51,592 bases of DNA, from contig JAJPHB010000050.1 of assembly GCA_021325525.1 (NCBI GenBank), positions 1 to 51,592 of the forward strand. The letters are read 5' to 3'. Source of the stretch: Alphaproteobacteria bacterium (lineage in GTDB: Bacteria > Pseudomonadota > Alphaproteobacteria > ATCC43930 > CGMCC-115725). The notes beneath the pieces are model-generated. The model saw nothing but the letters and a program-made list of their open reading frames with translations. It searched no databases and was not told the DNA's origin. Of the stretch, positions 1-8,664 are shown in pieces; within the stretch, counting starts at the first letter, position 1; every line of letters begins with the position of its first letter. The position numbers were made by a program, and so were the translations under genes.

Positions 1-1094
1 CCCATCATGAGCTGCGCCGGCTTGAGGTCCGTCTCCTGGAGCGCCTTCTGGATCGCCTCGGGCTTGGTCGAGCCGGCGCGGTTGATGGCGTCGGCGAGGA
101 CGAAGAAGGCCTGCATGTTGCGCGCCGAGGTGTCGTCCATCTCGTGCCCGGTCTTCTTCTTGAACATCTCGTTGATGAGATATGTCGGGCTGCCCGGCTT
201 GCCGGCATCCCAGGCGCTGCGGTTGACGGCGCCTTGCGCGATGTCGCCGACATTCTCGATGAAGGCCGGATCGGAGAAGCCGGAATCGTCGCCGATCACC
301 ACCGGCGGCCGATAGTCGAGGCTTTTCAGCGTCTTCATGTAGAGAATGGTGTCGGCGGTGTAGCTGACGAAGATGATCGCGTCCGGCTTCTTCTCCTTGA
401 GCTGGAGCACCTGCGCCGAGACGTCCGCCGTGTTCGCGTTATAGGAGACGTCGGCGCCGATCGGCAGGTTGGCGGCTTTCGCGGCCTCGCGCAGGCTGCC
501 GGCGATGGAGGTGCCGTAATCGGTGTTCTCGTAGACGATCGCAATCGATTTGATGTCATGACCTTCTTTTTTAAGATCGTTCAGAAACTCCATGTAATTG
601 TTGGCGAAATCCTTCGCGACCGGCGTGACGCGGAAGATCCATTTGAAGCCGCGGCCGGTGATGTTGCCGGCGACCGAATCGCCGACCACGAAGGGGATGC
701 CGTAACGCTCGGCGACGGCGGTCGAGGCGAAGGTCACGGAGGATTGGTAGGCGCCTTGCAGGGCGATGACGTGCTCCTGCGTGATGAGGCGCAGCGCCTG
801 GCTCTGCCCGACCGAGGGGTTGCCCTGATGGTCGGCGACGACGAGCTCGATCTTGGCGCCTTTGAGGTTGGGCAGCCCCGCGGTCTTGGCGAGCGGCAGA
901 TCGCCGAGCTCGGGATGCGCGGTGTTGACGATCTCGGCGGCGAGCTCGATCGCCGCCTTCGACTGCTGGCCGGCGCTCGCGGCATTGCCGGAGAGCGGCA
1001 TTAAGACGCCGATCCTGACGGTCTCCTGCGCGCCCGCCGCGGCGGCAAAGCCGAGCACGGCGGCCGCGGCCGCCGCCATCATCATTCCACGCAT
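1..1094 (-). CDS. LivK-type ABC transporter substrate-binding protein (3' end off the window)
   Basis: Periplasmic binding protein of the branched-chain amino acid type (receptor-ligand-binding, type 1 fold), expected to deliver a solute to a LivHMGF-like importer. The start at 1094 is chosen because an AAGGGGAGGG ribosome site lies just upstream; an in-frame ATG at 1100 would sit on top of it. The N-terminus has a hydrophobic, alanine-rich signal peptide ending near AAAAGAQE, then the family-typical VRIGVLMPLSG strand and ADHQGNP. About 364 residues are visible, with the C-terminus beyond base 1. It is paralogous to the binding protein at 38543-39790 (shared ADHQG, RLITQE, GAYQS, RGFKW blocks). 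No permease or ATPase is adjacent in the window, so it may use the system at 40-43 kb or one beyond the left edge. Ligand unknown; its hyuB neighbour suggests a cyclic amide or amino-acid-like compound. Confidence 0.9.
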   Translation of the reverse strand, partial: MRGMMMAAAAAAVLGFAAAAGAQETVRIGVLMPLSGNAASAGQQSKAAIELAAEIVNTAHPELGDLPLAKTAGLPNLKGAKIELVVADHQGNPSVGQSQALRLITQEHVIALQGAYQSSVTFASTAVAERYGIPFVVGDSVAGNITGRGFKWIFRVTPVAKDFANNYMEFLNDLKKEGHDIKSIAIVYENTDYGTSIAGSLREAAKAANLPIGADVSYNANTADVSAQVLQLKEKKPDAIIFVSYTADTILYMKTLKSLDYRPPVVIGDDSGFSDPAFIENVGDIAQGAVNRSAWDAGKPGSPTYLINEMFKKKTGHEMDDTSARNMQAFFVLADAINRAGSTKPEAIQKALQETDLKPAQLMM

Positions 1095-1116
1095 GAGCAT
1101 CCCTCCCCTTTGTCTA

Positions 1117-1273
1117 TTTCACCACGGAGGTACGGAGGAGTGAGGAAACAAACGCTCGAACCACGAAGCCACTAAGGCACGAACAAGGATGATGGGCGCG
1201 AAGCGCCCGATAGAGACCCCTGTGTCTTCGTGTCTTCGTGGTGATCCGCCTTCTCCATGACTCCGTGTTGAAA
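1117..1273. repeat. Nested inverted repeat of the CACGAAG type
   Basis: This gap between livK-like and hyuB genes is built from nested inverted repeats. The outer arms are 1117-1128 and 1262-1273 (12 bases, one mismatch). Middle arms are ccacgaag at 1161-1168 and cttcgtgg at 1234-1241. A central hairpin gggcgc/gcgccc lies at 1194-1208 with a 3-base loop. Purine-rich words such as cacggagg and cacgaag recur in it. A related element lies at 47238-47367. It looks like a dispersed non-coding repeat rather than a promoter; any terminator role for hyuB is inferred. Confidence 0.7.
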
Positions 1274-1280
1274 TCAGTTC

Positions 1281-3032
1281 TTATTCCGCCGCAGCACGGG
1301 CGCGGCGCTTCGCGGTCGCCGCGGCATCGACCGCGCCGTCGGCGCGCAGCACGACGCCGTATTCCCGCTCCGCCGTCTCGCGCGAGACGAGCCCGTCGAG
1401 CACGTCCTCCGCCACCTGCTCGGCCGGGCGCAGCAGCGGATCGCCGAAGCCGCCGCCGCCCGGCAGTTCGAGGCGCACGGCGTCGCGCGGCGGCACGGTC
1501 TGCCGCCCCTTGGCGCGGATCGGCCGGCCCGAGAGCAGCGTGACGCGGCCCGGCCGGCCCTCGCCGCCGCCCTCGCGGCCGCGCGCCGGATTGTTGATGC
1601 GCTCGAAATTGCAGAGAAGGCTGATCGGCGCGCCGCCGGCGCCGGCGAGCTCGATCACCTGTCCGAGCCCGCCGCGATAGCGGCCGGCGCCGCCCGAATC
1701 GGCGCGGAACTCGCGGCGGCGGAAGAGGATGGGCGCGATCGACTCCGTCGCCTCGACCGGGATGGTGCGGACGCCGCTCGGGAAGGCGGTGACGTTGAGC
1801 CCGTCCTTGCCCGGGCGGGCCCCGGCGCCGCCGCAATGGAAAATGACGGTCGAAAACTCCTCGAGCGCGCCGGCGTCGCTCCCCTCCTCCACCTCGTCGA
1901 CCATCGAGCCGCCGCCATAGATTTGCGGGTTCCACAGCGAGGAGGCGCCCTCGGCGGGAACGCCCCCCGGCAGCACCTGGTGGAGACAGCCGAAGACGGT
2001 GTCCGGCAACATGTGGCCGACCGTATGGCGCGCCGCCACCGCCCAGGGGCGCTTCACATTGAGGATGCAGCCCTCGGGCGCGCTCACGGTCAAGGGTTCG
2101 AGCGAACCCGCATTGTTCGGCACCTCGGGCGCGACGAGGCATTTGATGCCGAAGGCGGTGTAGGCCGTCGTGTAGTTGAGGACGACATTGATGCCATAGG
2201 GGCTCGCGGGCGACGTGCCGGTGTAGTCGGTGTGGATTCCGTTCTCGTGGATGGTCATCGCGGCCTTGAGCACGAGCGGCTTGTCATAGCCGTCCATGCG
2301 CACGCTGTTGCGATAGGTGCCGCGCGGCAGCTTGCGAATCTCGGCGAGCGTCGCCTCGCGCGAAGCCTCGATGATGTGATTGCCGAGCGTTTCGAGATGG
2401 GTGATCTCGAACTCCTCCATCATCTCGACGAGGCGGCGGCCGCCTTCCTCGTTGCAGGCGGCGAGAGCGTAAATATCGCCCTCGACCTGCAAGGGCTCGC
2501 GGACATTGGCGCGGACGATCCGCAGCAGGTCCTCGTTCATGCGGCCTTCGCGCGACAGCGGCATGATCGGGATGGCGAGACCCTCCTCGAAGACCTGGCG
2601 GCCGTCGGGCCCCATGCCGAGCCCGCAGATATCGACGACGTGAACGGTCGATGCGAAGAGACCCACCGGCTTGCCTGCGACGAAGGTTGGGCTCACCACC
2701 GTCAGGTCGTGGAGATGGCCGCAAGTGAGCCACGGATCGTTGGTGACGTAGTGATCGCCCTCCTTCATCGTCTTCAGCGGATAGGCGGCGAGGAAGTGCT
2801 TCACCGCCATCGCCATCGAGTTGACGTGGCCGGGGGTCCCCGTCACCGCTTGCGCCAGCATGCGTCCCTCGGCATCGAAAACGCCGGCCGAGAGATCGCC
2901 CGCCTCGCGCACCGAGGTCGAGAAGGCGGTGCGCACCAGCGTCTGCGCCTGCTCCTCGACGACCGCGATGAGGCGCGACCACATGATCTGCATGTGGATC
3001 TGCGCCAGCGCCGAATTCGCCTTGTCGATCAT
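1281..3032 (-). CDS. hyuB: Hydantoinase B / oxoprolinase-type subunit (module 1)
   Basis: HyuB-family subunit of 583 residues, the usual length for N-methylhydantoinase B. With HyuA it forms ATP-dependent cytoplasmic enzymes that open cyclic amides such as hydantoins, 5-oxoproline or related carbonyl substrates. Family hallmarks are the N-terminal TLVRTAFSTSVREAGDLSAG segment, TNDPWLTCGHLHD, the GTSPASPYGINV block and a glycine-rich C-terminus (GGAGRYRGGLGQ, LPGGGGFGDPL). The start at 3032 (MIDKANS) fits the family N-terminus; an in-frame start at 3098 would add 22 unlikely residues. No strong ribosome site is visible. Its HyuA partner is probably the gene at 5647-7788, separated from it by two plus-strand genes, which is unusual because hyuA and hyuB are normally adjacent. 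Substrate unknown. Confidence 0.92.
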   Translation of the reverse strand: MIDKANSALAQIHMQIMWSRLIAVVEEQAQTLVRTAFSTSVREAGDLSAGVFDAEGRMLAQAVTGTPGHVNSMAMAVKHFLAAYPLKTMKEGDHYVTNDPWLTCGHLHDLTVVSPTFVAGKPVGLFASTVHVVDICGLGMGPDGRQVFEEGLAIPIMPLSREGRMNEDLLRIVRANVREPLQVEGDIYALAACNEEGGRRLVEMMEEFEITHLETLGNHIIEASREATLAEIRKLPRGTYRNSVRMDGYDKPLVLKAAMTIHENGIHTDYTGTSPASPYGINVVLNYTTAYTAFGIKCLVAPEVPNNAGSLEPLTVSAPEGCILNVKRPWAVAARHTVGHMLPDTVFGCLHQVLPGGVPAEGASSLWNPQIYGGGSMVDEVEEGSDAGALEEFSTVIFHCGGAGARPGKDGLNVTAFPSGVRTIPVEATESIAPILFRRREFRADSGGAGRYRGGLGQVIELAGAGGAPISLLCNFERINNPARGREGGGEGRPGRVTLLSGRPIRAKGRQTVPPRDAVRLELPGGGGFGDPLLRPAEQVAEDVLDGLVSRETAEREYGVVLRADGAVDAAATAKRRARAAAE

Positions 3033-3145
3033 GGGTCCGGAGGCTAGCGCGCGAGACGGGCGAGGGCAAGGAGCCGAGGCCGCGACGCCGTCAAACACTT
3101 TTCGCTCACTCGCTTCACGGCGCGGCTTTGCGCTAAGCTTCTTCC

Positions 3146-3337
3146 ATGCCGGTGGCCCAACTCGACCAGCTCCGCAATCTCGTCAGCCTCGTCATCGAGA
3201 AGCACGGGATCAGGGCGCCCTCGGTCGCGCAGCACACCGCGCTTCGCGCGCGCCGCGACGGCGATCTCGAACGCGCCATGACTTGGGACGAGGTGGCGCG
3301 CCTCGCCGAGGCCGCGCTGCGCGATCCGGAGGCCTGA
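3146..3337 (+). CDS. Small conserved-looking protein of unknown function (63 aa)
   Basis: A 63-residue charged, mostly helical protein beginning MPVAQLDQLRNLVSLVIE and ending ALRDPEA, with no membrane segment or signal peptide. It lies 113 bases after the divergent hyuB start and 150 bases before the chemoreceptor. Codon use resembles that of the neighbours, which favours a real gene, but I do not recognise a function. The gap to the chemoreceptor is AT-rich. It holds a weak stem, ctctt-act-aagag at 3379-3391, followed by attttt, which could end this transcript. Confidence 0.55.
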   Translation: MPVAQLDQLRNLVSLVIEKHGIRAPSVAQHTALRARRDGDLERAMTWDEVARLAEAALRDPEA

Positions 3338-3487
3338 CTCCGAACACAATTATAGAGGGTCGCTGATCTATACAATTCTCTTACTAAGAGATTTTTAAGA
3401 GCGCGCGTCCTATCTCCCGCAACCGTTCGGCGAAGCGGGCGGAACTTCTGCGCCTATTCTGGCCGAAGAGGGAAAGGAGGCGAAGCC

Positions 3488-5503
3488 ATGCGCGCACTCG
3501 ACAATCTCGGCACACGGGCGAAGATGTACGTGATCTGCGCCGTCTTCATTGCCCCGGTCGTCTACGCCGTCTGGAGCTATGCCGCGCAGAAGCGCGAGCT
3601 CATCACCTTCGCCGAGAAGGAGCAGCGCGGCGCCGCTTATGCGACGGCGGTGCGCAGCGCCGTTGCCGCCGCGGCGGCGCGGCTGGCGGGTGGCGCCGGC
3701 GCCGCGCTCGGCGCCGCGAGCGAGAGGCTCGAGCGCACGGCCGGGGCCGCTGGTCACGGCATGGATACGGAAGACCAGCGCCGCGCGCTTGCGGAGGCGC
3801 TGCGCGCTCTCGCCGCGAGCGCCGGCAGCGAGGAGGCGGACGCCGCCTTCGCTGCCGTCCTCGGCAAGGCCGCGGCGCTCGCCTCGCGCATCGCCGACGA
3901 CTCCAACCTGTCGCTCGATCCCGACCTCGACAGCTACTACACGCAGGATCTCGTCATGGGCAAGCTGCCGGCGCTGCTCGACGACCTCGCCGAGCTGCGC
4001 CGTCTTCTGCGACGGATCGCAAAAACCGGCGCACCGACGACCGAGGAGGGCGTCGCCTATTTGACCCTTCTGGCACGCCTCAAGGACACTGCCGAAGGCG
4101 CGAAAGCCGATCTTGCCAGCGCCGCTCGCGGCCGCCATGGGCGCGCGATCGAGCGCGAGCTCGGCGGTCCGGCGACCGCCTTCGTCGAGGTGATGGCTCG
4201 GCTTGCCGCCACCCGCGGATCGGCGGCCGATGCCGGGAAGACGCTCGACCTCGCCGCGGCCGAGCGCGACGCCGCGGCCGCATCGCGGCAGGCCTTCATC
4301 CTCTGGGACGATGCCGCCGCGGCGCTCGACCGGCTGCTGGCGTCCCGGATCGGCGAATTGCGCCTCTCGCTGTGGGCGACGCTCGGCATGGCGATGCTGC
4401 TTCTGGCGCTCTCCTTCGGCCTTGCGACGCTCATCGCCCGGCGGATCGCGGGGCCGCTCGGCCGCCTCGAAGGCCTCGCCAAGACCGTGCGCGAAACCAA
4501 TGACTACAGTCTGCGCAGCGACTACGCGGCGCGCGACGAGGTTGGCCGCCTTGCCGGGGCGTTCAACGCGATGCTGGCGGAGATCGCCGAGAGCCGCGAG
4601 CGGCGGACCGGCGAGGAGGCCGAGCGCGAGCGCCTGCGCGCAGCGCAGGAGAAGCGCGCCCGGCGCCTTGCCGAGCTGACGGAGGGCTTCGAGCGCGAGG
4701 CTGCGGGCGTCGTCGAGACGGTGTCCGGTGCGGCCGCCGAGATGCAGAGCGCAGCGAGCGCGATGGTCGCCAATGCCGAGCAGACGACGCGGCAATCGAG
4801 CACGGTCGCCGCCGCCTCCGAGCAGACATCGACCAATGTGCAAATGGTGGCGACCGCGGCCGAGGAGCTCGCCGCGTCGATCGCCGAGATCGGCCGCCAA
4901 GTCGCGCAATCGACGGCGATGGCGCAAACTGCCGTCGGCGAGGCGGAGCGCGCCAACACGACCGTCAAGAGCCTTGCCGAAGCCGCGCAGCGGATCGGCC
5001 AAGTCGTCGATCTCATCAACTCGATCGCGGGGCAGACCAACCTCCTCGCCCTCAATGCGACGATCGAGGCGGCGCGCGCGGGCGAGGCGGGCAAAGGCTT
5101 CGCCGTCGTCGCCGCGGAGGTGAAGAGCCTCGCCAACCAGACGGCGAAGGCGACGGAGGAGATCGCGGCGCAGATCGCCGGGATTCAGCAGTCGACGGGC
5201 GAGGCGGTGACCGCCATAGAGCGGATCGGCGAGACGATCGAGGAAGTGAGCGAGATCGCCACCTCGATCGCCTCGGCCATCGAGGAGCAGAGCGCGTCGA
5301 CCCAGGAGATCGCGCGCAACGTGCAGCAGGCGGCGGCGGGCTCTCAGGAGGTGTCGGGCACCATCGCCGAGGTGACGTCAGCCGCGACCGATACGGGCAA
5401 GACGGCGCATGCGGTGCTCGCCTCCGCGACCGGCCTTGCCGCCCAGGCGAAGCTGCTCCAGGCCGAAGTCGACCGCTTCCTCGGCGAGGTCAAAGCGGCG
5501 TGA
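3488..5503 (+). CDS. Methyl-accepting chemotaxis protein
   Basis: Inner-membrane chemoreceptor of 671 residues that signals to CheA/CheW. A strong ribosome site, GAAAGGAGG, sits 7 bases before the ATG. The order is: first membrane helix about residues 14-34; a long alanine-rich helical periplasmic domain to about 293, containing [18 protein letters not shown]; second membrane helix about 294-316; HAMP domain about 317-370; cytoplasmic signalling domain about 395-665. The hairpin tip carries [20 protein letters not shown] and [19 protein letters not shown] at about 509-550, which is diagnostic. No C-terminal CheR-binding pentapeptide is seen. It stands alone between hyuB and hyuA of module 1, both on the other strand, so it may sense the substrate of that module, but this is inference from position. 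Confidence 0.97.
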   Translation: MRALDNLGTRAKMYVICAVFIAPVVYAVWSYAAQKRELITFAEKEQRGAAYATAVRSAVAAAAARLAGGAGAALGAASERLERTAGAAGHGMDTEDQRRALAEALRALAASAGSEEADAAFAAVLGKAAALASRIADDSNLSLDPDLDSYYTQDLVMGKLPALLDDLAELRRLLRRIAKTGAPTTEEGVAYLTLLARLKDTAEGAKADLASAARGRHGRAIERELGGPATAFVEVMARLAATRGSAADAGKTLDLAAAERDAAAASRQAFILWDDAAAALDRLLASRIGELRLSLWATLGMAMLLLALSFGLATLIARRIAGPLGRLEGLAKTVRETNDYSLRSDYAARDEVGRLAGAFNAMLAEIAESRERRTGEEAERERLRAAQEKRARRLAELTEGFEREAAGVVETVSGAAAEMQSAASAMVANAEQTTRQSSTVAAASEQTSTNVQMVATAAEELAASIAEIGRQVAQSTAMAQTAVGEAERANTTVKSLAEAAQRIGQVVDLINSIAGQTNLLALNATIEAARAGEAGKGFAVVAAEVKSLANQTAKATEEIAAQIAGIQQSTGEAVTAIERIGETIEEVSEIATSIASAIEEQSASTQEIARNVQQAAAGSQEVSGTIAEVTSAATDTGKTAHAVLASATGLAAQAKLLQAEVDRFLGEVKAA

Positions 5504-5536
5504 AACGCAATTCCCTTGGCGCGACCAAAAAACATT

Positions 5537-5690
5537 CCTCGCCCCGCTTGCGGGGAGAGGAAGGGGCTCATTGCGAAGCAATGGAAAGGTGAGGGGGTTG
5601 ATTCAGTGCACTCGTCTTAACGATCGAGCGATCTGCGAAAATACCCTCACCTCAATCCTCTCCCCGCATCGCGCGCATCGCGGTAAGAGG
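5537..5690. repeat. Palindromic doublet repeat, copy 1, overlapping the hyuA 3' end
   Basis: Two hairpin units face each other. The left unit is cctc-g-ccccg-cttg-cgggg-a-gagg at 5537-5560. It is followed by ggtgaggg at 5588-5595, whose complement ccctcacc lies at 5644-5651, and then a right unit at about 5656-5690 (cctct...agagg around ccgc...gcgg). The plan, hairpin, agggtgaggg-like word, spacer, ccctcacc word, hairpin, matches the copies at 17031-17171 and 39853-39973. It lies between the convergent chemoreceptor and hyuA genes, and its right part encodes the end of hyuA. It may also serve as a bidirectional terminator. Confidence 0.75.
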
Positions 5691-7788
5691 AGGTCAGTAC
5701 GCCCCCCGCTTCCGTGCGCCGCCGCAGCTCGATATAGCCGAAGCCGTCGATCATCGCCTCGAAGCGCGGGCTGACGATGGTCGAGGTCTCGTCCTCGGCG
5801 ATGACGGCGGGGCCGCCGACGACGGCGCCGGGCGGCAGATCGCGGCGGAGATAGACGGCGGCGTCGAGGAATTCGCCGGCGACGGGATCGAAGATGCGGC
5901 GCCGCCCGGCGGGCGCGGGCGCTGACGGCGCCAGGGCGGCCGGGGCATCCTCGGCGGCTTCGACGGGCGCGCTCAGCGTCAGGACCCAGCTCAGGATCTC
6001 GACATCGACGCCGGGGATGGTGCGCTTGTAAAGCGTGCGGTAGGCCGCCTCGAAGGCGGCGAGCAGAAGCCGCGCGTCCTCGGCGGCGTAGCGGCGGACG
6101 GGAAGCGCCACCGGAATCTCGTGGCCCTGGCCGCGATAGCGCATGAAGGCGGAGCGGGTCTCGGCGAGCGGCGCATCGCCGGCGCCGCGCCGCACGATCG
6201 CCTCCGCCTCGCTCCGCATCTCGCCGAGAATGCGGTTCGCCGTTGCCGCGTCGAAGGCGGAGAGGCGCTGCAGATTGGTGCGCACGATCTCGTAGGCGAC
6301 GGGCGCCCGCAGGAAGCCTACCGCCGAGCCGACACCGGCGTTGGCCGGGACGAGCACACGGTCGATGCCGAGCTTCTCGGCGACGCGCGCCGCATGGAGC
6401 GGCGCCGCGCCGCCGAAGGCGATGAGCGTCCGCCTGCGCAGATCCTTGCCGCTCTCGATGGCATGGACGCGCGCCGCATTCGCCATGTTCTCGTCCACCA
6501 TCTCGCTGATGCCGACCGCGGCGAGTTCGAGCGGGAGCTCCAGCCGCTCGCCGATGGTCCCGATCGCCGCCGCCGCGGCCGCCGTATCGAGCGGCAGCTT
6601 GCCGCCGGAAAAGGCGGCCGGATCGATGCGGCCCAAGGCGAGGTCGGCGTCGGTCACCGTCGGCGCGGTGCCGCCGCGGCCATAGGAGGCGGGGCCGGGC
6701 TCCGAGCCCGCGCTTTCCGGGCCGACGGCGATGCGGCCCATTTGATCGACGCGCGCGATCGAGCCGCCGCCGGCGCCGATCTCGACCATCTCGATGACCG
6801 GGATGCGCAGCGGGATGCCGCTCCCCTTCTTGAAGCGGTAGATGCGCGCCACTTCGAAAACGCGGTTCGTCTGCGGCCGCGCCTTATCGATGAGGCAGAT
6901 CTTGGCCGTCGTGCCGCCCATATCGAAGGACAGCACCTCGTCGAGGCTTCGCTGGCGGGCGATGTGGCTGGCGAAGATGGCGCCGCCCGCCGGCCCCGAT
7001 TCGACGAGGCGGACGGGAAAGCGGATCGCCGTCTCGATGGTGGTGAGGCCGCCGCCCGACAGCATGAGAAAGAGCGGACAAGCAAAGCCCGCGGCTTCGA
7101 GGTCGCGCTCGAGATTGCCGAGATAGCGCGCCATGAGCGGCTGGATGTAGGCGTTGGCGCAGGCGGTCGAGAAGCGCTCATATTCGCGCATCTCGGGCGA
7201 GACCTCGGAGGAGAGCGTGACGGGAAGGCCCGGCAGGCGCGCCGCCAGCAGTTCGGCGATGCGTCGCTCGTGCTCGGGGTTGGTGAAGCTGTGGAGGAAC
7301 CCGACCGCGACCGCCTCGATCCCTTGCCGCTCGATCTCGCCGATGACCCGGCCCGCATCGCCCTCGTCGAGCGGGGTGACGACGCGGCCCCGCGCGTCGA
7401 TCCGCTCAGCGACGCCGAAGCGCCAGCGCCGGGGCACGAGCGGCGGCGGCAAGTCGATGTTGACGTCGTATTGCTCGAAGCGGTTCTCGTGCCGGATCTC
7501 GATCGTGTCGCGGAAGCCCTCCGTCGTGATGAGCGCGGTGCGGGCGCCCTTGCGCTCGATGAGGGCGTTCGTCGCCAGCGTCGTGCCGTGAATGATGATG
7601 CCGAGATCGGCCGGCCGCAGCCGCGCCTCGTCGAGGACGCGAGCGATCGCCTGGAGGACGCCGCGCTCGGGCGCGCTCGCCGTGGTCAGCACCTTGGCGC
7701 TGAAGCGGCGGCCCTCGCTTTCGAGGGCGACATCGGTGAAGGTCCCGCCAATATCGACGCCGAGACGCGCTTTCTGCCTGGGCTGCAC
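5647..7788 (-). CDS. hyuA: Hydantoinase A / oxoprolinase-type ATPase subunit (module 1)
   Basis: HyuA-family subunit of 713 residues with the actin/hexokinase-like ATP-binding fold; it supplies phosphate for ring opening with HyuB in the cytoplasm. It starts LGVDIGGTFTDVAL (phosphate-1 loop). Other family blocks are HGTTLATNALIERKGA, SGPAGGAIFASHIA, DMGGTTAKICLIDKA, GAGGGSIARVDQMG and SEPGPASYGRGG. The start is GTG at 7788; no ATG lies between it and the first strand, and no clear ribosome site precedes it. It is 84 bases downstream of, and on the same strand as, the unknown gene of the polysaccharide locus, so it could be read from there. The last 15 or so residues (from about TSSYRDARDAG to the stop) are encoded by a palindromic repeat and are not expected to be part of the family fold. 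Confidence 0.93.
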   Translation of the reverse strand: MQPRQKARLGVDIGGTFTDVALESEGRRFSAKVLTTASAPERGVLQAIARVLDEARLRPADLGIIIHGTTLATNALIERKGARTALITTEGFRDTIEIRHENRFEQYDVNIDLPPPLVPRRWRFGVAERIDARGRVVTPLDEGDAGRVIGEIERQGIEAVAVGFLHSFTNPEHERRIAELLAARLPGLPVTLSSEVSPEMREYERFSTACANAYIQPLMARYLGNLERDLEAAGFACPLFLMLSGGGLTTIETAIRFPVRLVESGPAGGAIFASHIARQRSLDEVLSFDMGGTTAKICLIDKARPQTNRVFEVARIYRFKKGSGIPLRIPVIEMVEIGAGGGSIARVDQMGRIAVGPESAGSEPGPASYGRGGTAPTVTDADLALGRIDPAAFSGGKLPLDTAAAAAAIGTIGERLELPLELAAVGISEMVDENMANAARVHAIESGKDLRRRTLIAFGGAAPLHAARVAEKLGIDRVLVPANAGVGSAVGFLRAPVAYEIVRTNLQRLSAFDAATANRILGEMRSEAEAIVRRGAGDAPLAETRSAFMRYRGQGHEIPVALPVRRYAAEDARLLLAAFEAAYRTLYKRTIPGVDVEILSWVLTLSAPVEAAEDAPAALAPSAPAPAGRRRIFDPVAGEFLDAAVYLRRDLPPGAVVGGPAVIAEDETSTIVSPRFEAMIDGFGYIELRRRTEAGGVLTSSYRDARDAGRGLR

Positions 7789-7872
7789 GGTCTGTCTCTG
7801 GAGCAGGAGGGAGGATGGTCGCCGGCATCGCCGCCGGACGGCGCCGAATTCTCGTTGCGAGCGGCGGCGCTG

Positions 7873-8664
7873 TCAATTCGGGCGGGCGGGAGCCTCGCTG
7901 CCGCGCCGCGGCTCCCCCACCCTCCCCGCGCCCGCAGGCGCGGCAGGGTTCGGGAGGGAGGCGGGCGCTGCCAGCAACGCCGCGAGGCGCTCGCCCGCTC
8001 CCGGGAGGGCGGCCAGCGCCGCGCCAGCGAGGGCGGCAGCGCCGCGGTTCCGGACGATCGCGGCGGTGCGCGCCGGGTCGGCCGACCATGCCCTGCGGAC
8101 GGCATCGGTGAGAAGCCAGCGATCCGCCGCGTCCGTCGCCGGGTAGACGGCGAGGGCGAGATCGAGGCGGCGCCACAGCAAGGCCGGATCGCTGGCACCC
8201 GTCTGCAGCGACAGGGCGAGGGCACGGCTGGAGGCCGCCGTCGCGCCGGAGGCGAGCTCCAGATCGGCGAGGGCGACCCAGGCGGCGGGGTCGACCGGCG
8301 CGCGGGCAAGCCCGCGCCCGAGCGCGACCTCCGCCGCGCGGCGCAGTTCGCCCGGCGCGGCAACGCGCTCGCCGGGCTGGTCTGCCAGCAGATACTGCGC
8401 CTTGCCGAGGCGGGCGAGACGCTCGCCCGACGGGTGCCATCTCACCGCCGCGGCCTCGCTCCTGACGAGGCGCGCAAGATCGCCTTGGGACAAGCGGTCT
8501 CCGGCGGCAAGCCGCGCCGCCAGCCGGTCGCCGGCGGCGCCGGCGACCGCGGCGCCGAGGCGCGGCGCCCCGGCGAAGACAAGCAGAACCCCGCCGGCGG
8601 CGAGAAGGGCGACGCGGGCATGCGCCGCCCAGCGGCGCGCGCCGGCCCGGCCGTCAGCTCGCAT
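7873..8664 (-). CDS. Membrane-anchored repeat-like protein of unknown function in the polysaccharide locus
   Basis: A 263-residue alanine- and arginine-rich protein. The chosen start, ATG at 8664 (MRADGRAGARRW), overlaps the end of the tyrosine kinase gene by 11 bases, so translation is probably coupled. An N-terminal membrane segment at about residues 17-40 (VALLAAGGVLLVFAG) is followed by a helical domain. Helix pairs such as DPAAWVALADLELASGAT and DPALLWRRLDLALAVYP resemble tetratricopeptide-like repeats, which suggests a periplasmic scaffold role. The C-terminus is proline-rich and low in complexity. I know no named family for it. Position suggests a part in polysaccharide assembly or export. 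Codon use matches the neighbours. Confidence 0.7.
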   Translation of the reverse strand: MRADGRAGARRWAAHARVALLAAGGVLLVFAGAPRLGAAVAGAAGDRLAARLAAGDRLSQGDLARLVRSEAAAVRWHPSGERLARLGKAQYLLADQPGERVAAPGELRRAAEVALGRGLARAPVDPAAWVALADLELASGATAASSRALALSLQTGASDPALLWRRLDLALAVYPATDAADRWLLTDAVRRAWSADPARTAAIVRNRGAAALAGAALAALPGAGERLAALLAAPASLPNPAAPAGAGRVGEPRRGSEAPARPN

